From an uncultured Eubacteriales bacterium (GTDB lineage Bacteria; Bacillota; Clostridia; Oscillospirales; Acutalibacteraceae): a stretch of 18,347 nucleotides of DNA. The stretch lies in NCBI GenBank assembly GCA_900320925.1, contig ONUD01000026.1:1-18347 (forward strand). The letters are read 5' to 3'. The first letter of the stretch is position 1. The number at the start of each line of letters is the position of its first letter. Made by a program: the position numbers and the translations under genes. Below are positions 14,323 through 18,347 of this stretch, piece by piece. The notes beneath the pieces are model-generated. The model did no database searches. It was not told the DNA's origin and was given only the letters and a program-made list of their open reading frames with translations.

Positions 14323-14792
14323 TGGAAATGTATACGACCCTCCCCGAAATTAAGTCGCATGAAATAAGATATGGTGCCTACCCCGAAACCGATAAAACGA
14401 TCATTCTTGAAAAAATCAATGCTTTTTGCAGTGACTTTTTCCGTATCGTATCCCCAAACTGGTTTGAACACGGCAATTATTTCTTTCTCGATGTACTTCC
14501 GACCGCCAATGAAAATATGATGGATTTTCTGAAAGACTATATCGGTTATGACTTCCGAGAAGAGGACTTCCATACACTGGACAAAACAGACTTTTATCAA
14601 AAACTGTCCGAAACGGACGAATTACAGAAACGCTTGGAGCAGTTGTTTGAGAGCGATTATCTTGAAAGCTGTCATGTCGGCAATCCAAGCTACTGTATGC
14701 CGAATACCAATCTGTTTTACGTGCTTTTGGATGTGTACTGCATCCGATATAAAAATTATACTTTCGTCATTTCTTACGGAAATGATGAATAA
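14319..14792 (+). CDS. Hypothetical protein between gltX and glnS
   Basis: This 157-residue acidic soluble protein matches no family I recognise. It has no signal peptide, membrane helix or nucleotide-binding motif. Visible blocks are an N-terminal YTTLPEIKSHEIRYGAYP segment, an aromatic stretch FRIVSPNWFEHGNYFFLDVL, a charged helix from about 85 to 112, and a C-terminal strand-rich block with three cysteines (SCHVGNPSYCMPN and DVYCIRY). The ATG overlaps the gltX stop by four bases, with GGAG seven bases before it; a second ATG follows at 14322. It ends 15 bases before glnS. The coupling means it is made with both synthetases; any link to charging or quality control is only inference from position. 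Confidence 0.75.
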   Translation: MMEMYTTLPEIKSHEIRYGAYPETDKTIILEKINAFCSDFFRIVSPNWFEHGNYFFLDVLPTANENMMDFLKDYIGYDFREEDFHTLDKTDFYQKLSETDELQKRLEQLFESDYLESCHVGNPSYCMPNTNLFYVLLDVYCIRYKNYTFVISYGNDE

Positions 14793-14807
14793 AAGGAGAG
14801 AACGAAA

Positions 14808-16481
14808 ATGGCAGAAGAACTGGAACTCGCCGCAGGCAATTTCATCTATGATTTTATCAAAGAGGACATTGCACAGGGCGGCAAATATGAAGGAAAAACC
14901 GTGCATACACGCTTTCCGCCTGAACCGAACGGCTATATGCATATCGGCCATGCCAAGGCCATCTGCGTTGATTTCGGCATGGCAGAACGTTTCAACGGTG
15001 TCTGCAACCTCCGCATGGACGATACCAACCCGACCAAAGAAGATGTGGAATACGTTGACGCTATCAAAGAAGATATTGCATGGCTGGGATTCCACTGGGA
15101 CGACAGATTTTATTTTGCTTCGGACTACTTTGAGCAAATGTATGAGTATGCCGTGGAGCTAATTAAAAAGGGACTGGCATACGTTTGTGAACTCACCCCC
15201 GAACAGATGAGGGCAAACCGTGGGGATTTGACACACCCTGCTGTCAGTCCGTATCGTGACAGACCCGTGGAGGAAAGCCTTGACCTGTTTGCACGCATGA
15301 GAAACGGGGAATTTGAGGACGGCAAAATGACGCTCCGTGCCAGAATTGACCTCAACAGCGGTAACTTTAATATGCGTGACCCTGTGATTTACCGTATCAA
15401 TCATATGCACCACCATCGTACAGGTGATAAATGGTGCATTTATCCCATGTATGACTTTGCACACCCGCTGGAGGACGCTATTGAAGGCATTACCCACTCC
15501 CTCTGTACACTGGAATTTGAGGATCACCGACCACTGTATGACTGGGTGATACAGAATACCTCTGTGCCGAGTGTGCCAAGACAGATTGAATTTGCCCGTC
15601 TGGGTATCAACAATACCGTCATGAGTAAGCGAAAGCTCCGTCAGCTTGTGGAAGAAAACCATGTCAGCGGCTGGGATGACCCGAGAATGCCGACACTCTG
15701 CGGTTTGAGAAGGCGTGGCTATACACCGGCTTCTATCCGCAATTTCTGTGATAGAATCGGTGTTGCCAAGACAAACAGCGTGGTGGATTATGGTTTTCTG
15801 GAGCATTGTCTGCGGGAGGATCTCAATGAAAAAGCACAGCGTATCATGGTAGTGCTGAATCCTATCAAGCTGATTATTACCAACTATCCCGAAGGCAAAA
15901 CAGAAGAATTTGACGTGGAAAACAATCCCAACCGCCCTGAGGACGGACACAGAACCATTACCTTCACCCGTGAATGTTACATTGAAGCCGATGACTTCAT
16001 TGAGCAGAAAGTCAAAGGCTACAACCGCCTGTATCCCGGCAATGAGGTCAGGCTGAAATCCGCTTACATCGTGAAATGCACGGGCTGTAAGAAAGATGAC
16101 AACGGCAATGTCATAGAAGTGTATGCCGAGTATGACCCTGCTACCCGTGGCGGTGACACTCCCGATGGCAGAAAGGTCAGAGGGACTATCCACTGGGTAG
16201 ATGCTGAAAATTACGTCAATACAGAGGTACGTCTGTATGACAATCTCTTTACCGACCCCGAACCCGATACAGGTGACAAAAACTTCCTTGACTATCTCAA
16301 CCCCAACAGTCTGGTGATACTGGACAACTGCAAAGCAGAAAAGTTTGTAGAAGGTGCGACAGTGCCGTCCAGCTATCAGTTCATGCGGTTAGGCTATTTC
16401 TGTCTTGACAAGGACAGTACACCCGAACATCTGATTTTTAACCGCAGTGTTTCTCTCAAAGACGGCTACAAGAAAAAATAA
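14808..16481 (+). CDS. glnS: Glutaminyl-tRNA synthetase
   Basis: This 557-residue class I synthetase attaches glutamine directly to tRNA-Gln. It shows the GlnRS-type HIGH motif FPPEPNGYMHIGH (HIGH, 45-48) and the KMSKS-equivalent VMSKRK (271-276), with DNTNP-like RMDDTNPTKE and the GlnRS-specific THSLCTLEFEDHRPLYDW. The C-terminal two-barrel anticodon-binding part includes KCTGCKKDDNG and GTIHWVDAENYV. Length matches the E. coli enzyme. SD AAAGGAG (14792-14797) precedes the ATG. GlnRS is absent from most Firmicutes, which amidate Glu-tRNA-Gln instead. It is known in some Clostridia and generally thought to have come by transfer. It ends the operon at a hairpin terminator. Confidence 0.97.
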   Translation: MAEELELAAGNFIYDFIKEDIAQGGKYEGKTVHTRFPPEPNGYMHIGHAKAICVDFGMAERFNGVCNLRMDDTNPTKEDVEYVDAIKEDIAWLGFHWDDRFYFASDYFEQMYEYAVELIKKGLAYVCELTPEQMRANRGDLTHPAVSPYRDRPVEESLDLFARMRNGEFEDGKMTLRARIDLNSGNFNMRDPVIYRINHMHHHRTGDKWCIYPMYDFAHPLEDAIEGITHSLCTLEFEDHRPLYDWVIQNTSVPSVPRQIEFARLGINNTVMSKRKLRQLVEENHVSGWDDPRMPTLCGLRRRGYTPASIRNFCDRIGVAKTNSVVDYGFLEHCLREDLNEKAQRIMVVLNPIKLIITNYPEGKTEEFDVENNPNRPEDGHRTITFTRECYIEADDFIEQKVKGYNRLYPGNEVRLKSAYIVKCTGCKKDDNGNVIEVYAEYDPATRGGDTPDGRKVRGTIHWVDAENYVNTEVRLYDNLFTDPEPDTGDKNFLDYLNPNSLVILDNCKAEKFVEGATVPSSYQFMRLGYFCLDKDSTPEHLIFNRSVSLKDGYKKK

Positions 16482-16490
16482 TGCACACAA

Positions 16491-16527
16491 AAAAACGGAA
16501 GTCCGATTCCATTCGGATTTCCGTTTT
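16491..16527 (+). terminator. Terminator of the gltX-glnS operon
   Basis: A 12-bp stem (16495-16506 with 16513-16524, one G-U pair) has a six-base loop. It is preceded by A-rich sequence and followed by a short T-run. It starts ten bases after the glnS stop. Confidence 0.88.
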
Positions 16528-16545
16528 GCTATGAGAATAAAAGTT

Positions 16546-16585
16546 TTCCCCTGTTTCCGAACCGACCGATCCGAAAACAGGGGAA
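16546..16585 (-). terminator. Terminator of the secreted Ig-like module gene
   Basis: An 11-bp stem (16546-16556 with 16575-16585) has an 18-base loop. On the minus strand it begins 13 bases past the stop codon and is followed by a modest T-rich run (AACTTTTATT). The stem is strong and the U-tract weak. Confidence 0.7.
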
Positions 16586-16598
16586 GTATGTCAAGTGA

Positions 16599-18227
16599 TT
16601 ACTTTGTAACACTTACAGTCATTGTTTTGTTGACAACCATGCCATTCTTGTCCTTGACCTTAACGAGTACTGTATAAGTACCAGCCTTAGTGAATTTCAC
16701 AGAAGTGGTTGCGGTTGCACTGTAGCCACGAGCTGTTGTGTAGCTGGAAGCACTGCTGAGCTTGTAGTATACGGCATACTGATAGCTGCCTGCACCACCG
16801 GAAGCCTTGCCTGTCACAGTAACAGCCTTGTTGACCTTTACCTTTGTAGCAGAAACCGTAGACTTGTTGTAGAGGGTACCGCTTACAGTGACAGTATAGG
16901 TTTTGGTAACCACGGTGCCGTTAGCGTCCTTCACCTGAACACGAACCTGATAAGTACCGGCTGCTGTGGGCTTGAAAGTTGTGCTGGCGGTAGTGCTGTA
17001 GCCCTTGATGGATTTCCAAGCACCCCAAGAAGAACCGCTCTTCTGTCTGTAAGCGAAAGCATAACGATAGTTGCCTGCACCGTTAGCACCTTTGCCGGAG
17101 AGAGTCAGTGTCTGACCGAGGGTAGCAGCTGTCTTGGAAACAGAGGCGGTAGCGGAAAGACCTGCTGTTACATTGACACCGATGGAATAGGTTGCATAAC
17201 AGTAACGATAGCCGTCTGTGATATCAAACTCGAACACATAGTAGCCTGTTTCAGTAGGAGTCCAAGTCCACTTGCTCGGATCAACGTCAGCATTGACATC
17301 AACAGAAGTATATTCTTTGCCATTCTTAAAGATTCTTACAGCTGCATAGGAGTAACGACCATAAGAGTTGATATAGCAATTTGACACTTTGTAGTCAAAC
17401 TTTACAGGAACACCTACACAGTACTTTCCGGAAGGTGTTGTAGCAGTAAAGCTGTCAACACAAACATCGGATTCTCTGGGAGCTACGTCAAAGTCCATAG
17501 CACGGGTCACGCTTCTGCCTGACGGAGTGGAGAACTGGAGTGTTGCAGTATATTTGCCCTGCTCTCTGGGGTTGAAGGTATTCTTGCCATTTTTGTAATC
17601 GAGAGTAGCGTGTGTAACACCTTGTTTTTTGATGACGATGTTAGCGGAAGTGAAGACACCCGTGAAGAGTTCGCCGCCCTCTTGGATGATGATATCGAAT
17701 CTCATTGTGTTGCCGACTTTAAGCCTGTCGCCATACACCGGAACAGCGTTGATAGTAGTAACCTGGGGAGCACCGGGGTTATTAACATAGAAAGAGATGG
17801 TGCTGGAGCCATAGTTGCCGTAGTAGTCCACCACATACAGCTCAGCGGTGTAAGTACCTGCTACTGTAGGAATCCATGTATCTTCTCTCTGGTCACCCAA
17901 GCTGATATTGTAGTTCAGTTTCGTCTGCTCGACACCATTCTTTTTGATGGTGATGTAAGCAGAGGTGTAGGAGTTGTAGTTTGTCATAGCTTGGGAGAGG
18001 TCAGCGGTAAACTTGATGGGAGAGTCAATTCTCAAGGAGCCGCCCTTCGGATTGGAAGCCTTAAAGTTTTTGATCTGGAACTCATGGATAGAGATAGCAC
18101 TTGCTGTCAGAGTATTGGTTTCAACCACATTGGTTGTCACGACTGCGGCACCGGATGCTACCACGAGGGAAGCGAGAATCATTGCGGTTGAACTTTTGAG
18201 CCACTTTTTGCTGTTCATTTGAATCAC
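16599..18227 (-). CDS. Secreted protein with five Ig-like/triple-tyrosine-type modules
   Basis: This 542-residue protein is predicted to be exported. A basic n-region (SKKWLKSS) leads a hydrophobic stretch (about 15-32), with likely cleavage after TASA (41-44). The rest is made of beta-rich modules of two kinds. Three related modules lie at about 52-149, 158-249 and 258-353, each with a segment like ITIKKNG and an AGTYTAEL-type strand. Two closely similar modules lie at about 355-449 and 456-541, each with SGKG/TGKA, GNYRYAFAYR or GSYQYAVYYK, GYS-T, AGTY and VKDxNG motifs. The second kind resembles triple-tyrosine (Y_Y_Y)/PKD-like domains of ruminococcal surface proteins. No catalytic domain, dockerin, LPXTG or anchor is seen, so it is probably a secreted binding or structural protein. 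The start is GTG 18227 (SD GAAAGG four bases away); ATG 18218 is possible. It is monocistronic. Confidence 0.85.
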   Translation of the reverse strand: MIQMNSKKWLKSSTAMILASLVVASGAAVVTTNVVETNTLTASAISIHEFQIKNFKASNPKGGSLRIDSPIKFTADLSQAMTNYNSYTSAYITIKKNGVEQTKLNYNISLGDQREDTWIPTVAGTYTAELYVVDYYGNYGSSTISFYVNNPGAPQVTTINAVPVYGDRLKVGNTMRFDIIIQEGGELFTGVFTSANIVIKKQGVTHATLDYKNGKNTFNPREQGKYTATLQFSTPSGRSVTRAMDFDVAPRESDVCVDSFTATTPSGKYCVGVPVKFDYKVSNCYINSYGRYSYAAVRIFKNGKEYTSVDVNADVDPSKWTWTPTETGYYVFEFDITDGYRYCYATYSIGVNVTAGLSATASVSKTAATLGQTLTLSGKGANGAGNYRYAFAYRQKSGSSWGAWKSIKGYSTTASTTFKPTAAGTYQVRVQVKDANGTVVTKTYTVTVSGTLYNKSTVSATKVKVNKAVTVTGKASGGAGSYQYAVYYKLSSASSYTTARGYSATATTSVKFTKAGTYTVLVKVKDKNGMVVNKTMTVSVTK

Positions 18228-18301
18228 TTGACCTTTCTTTTTTAATTGTCGGTAAGGAATGGGGAAAGAATTATTTTTAAATCATATTTTATATAATCGA
18301 C

Positions 18302-18318
18302 TGATTATCATAATGATA
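18302..18318. promoter_or_regulatory. Overlapping palindromes upstream of the secreted protein gene
   Basis: TGATTATCA (18302-18310) and TATCATAATGATA (18306-18318) overlap. They lie about 75-90 bases before the gene start, just upstream of an AT-rich -10-like TATAAA (complement, 18288-18293). No good -35 is visible, so the palindromes would cover that region and may bind a regulator. The TGATAAT/ATTATCA flavour recalls Fur-family sites, but the match is partial. Confidence 0.4.
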
Positions 18319-18347
18319 CGACCGAAGATTTAAAACTTATTTTTTAA

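Noticed and set aside
16482..16598. Small non-coding RNA in the glnS/secreted protein gap
   Set aside because: The two hairpins are explained as convergent terminators, one for each neighbouring gene.
1..18347. CRISPR array, tRNA or rRNA genes
   Set aside because: No regularly spaced direct repeats and no tRNA cloverleaf or rRNA-like sequence were seen on either strand by eye.

Overview
The window reads as chromosomal DNA of a spore-forming, low-to-moderate GC Gram-positive bacterium of the class Clostridia, most likely a Ruminococcus-like member of the Oscillospiraceae. The grounds are a full-length clostridial-type SpoIIE with a Spo0A-type promoter, CotF-like coat proteins, a group III-type phosphofructokinase, a GlnRS beside GluRS, and a secreted protein of repeated Ig-like modules of the kind common in ruminococci. 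Assignment to genus is inference. Shine-Dalgarno (SD) sites are strong throughout, and several genes start at TTG or GTG.

Layout. (1) Bases 1-85 are the right end of an IS200/IS605-type element, with the folded 3' end of a TnpB guide RNA (omega RNA). It abuts a two-gene + strand unit (111-2056): a PHP-type histidinol-phosphatase and a NagZ-like GH3 lipoprotein. (2) A two-gene minus unit (3425-2071) encodes a DUF3343 putative Se/S carrier and a class V aminotransferase of the cysteine desulfurase type. Units 1 and 2 converge on one bidirectional terminator. (3) A + unit (3637-6911) encodes polyphosphate kinase and 6-phosphofructokinase. It converges on spoIIE (9262-6947, minus). (4) tspO (9872-9405) and two small CotF-like coat genes (10428-9996) follow on the minus strand. 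(5) An XRE regulator (10556-11155, +) runs 56 bases into the tail of a minus two-gene unit: an SseB-like protein and an unknown protein (12703-11100). (6) gltX, an unknown gene and glnS form a tight + operon (12853-16481). (7) A secreted multi-module protein (18227-16599, minus) closes the window.

Functionally this is mostly housekeeping: tRNA charging, glycolysis and polyphosphate, sulfur or selenium transfer, histidine synthesis and cell-wall turnover, with sporulation genes between. Every gene boundary is tight and no stretch over 300 bases lacks a gene. Regulatory signals are unusually legible. Four sigma-A promoters have exact 17-base spacers, spoIIE has a Spo0A-box promoter with a 21-base spacer, the coat pair has a sigma-G-like promoter, and there are six hairpin terminators.

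I did not find a clear undescribed multi-gene defence or mobile system. The best leads are the omega RNA end whose guide region would fall on the ribosome-binding site of the histidinol-phosphatase gene, the unknown gene locked between gltX and glnS, the apparently shortened XRE regulator, and the substrate-site residues of the phosphofructokinase.
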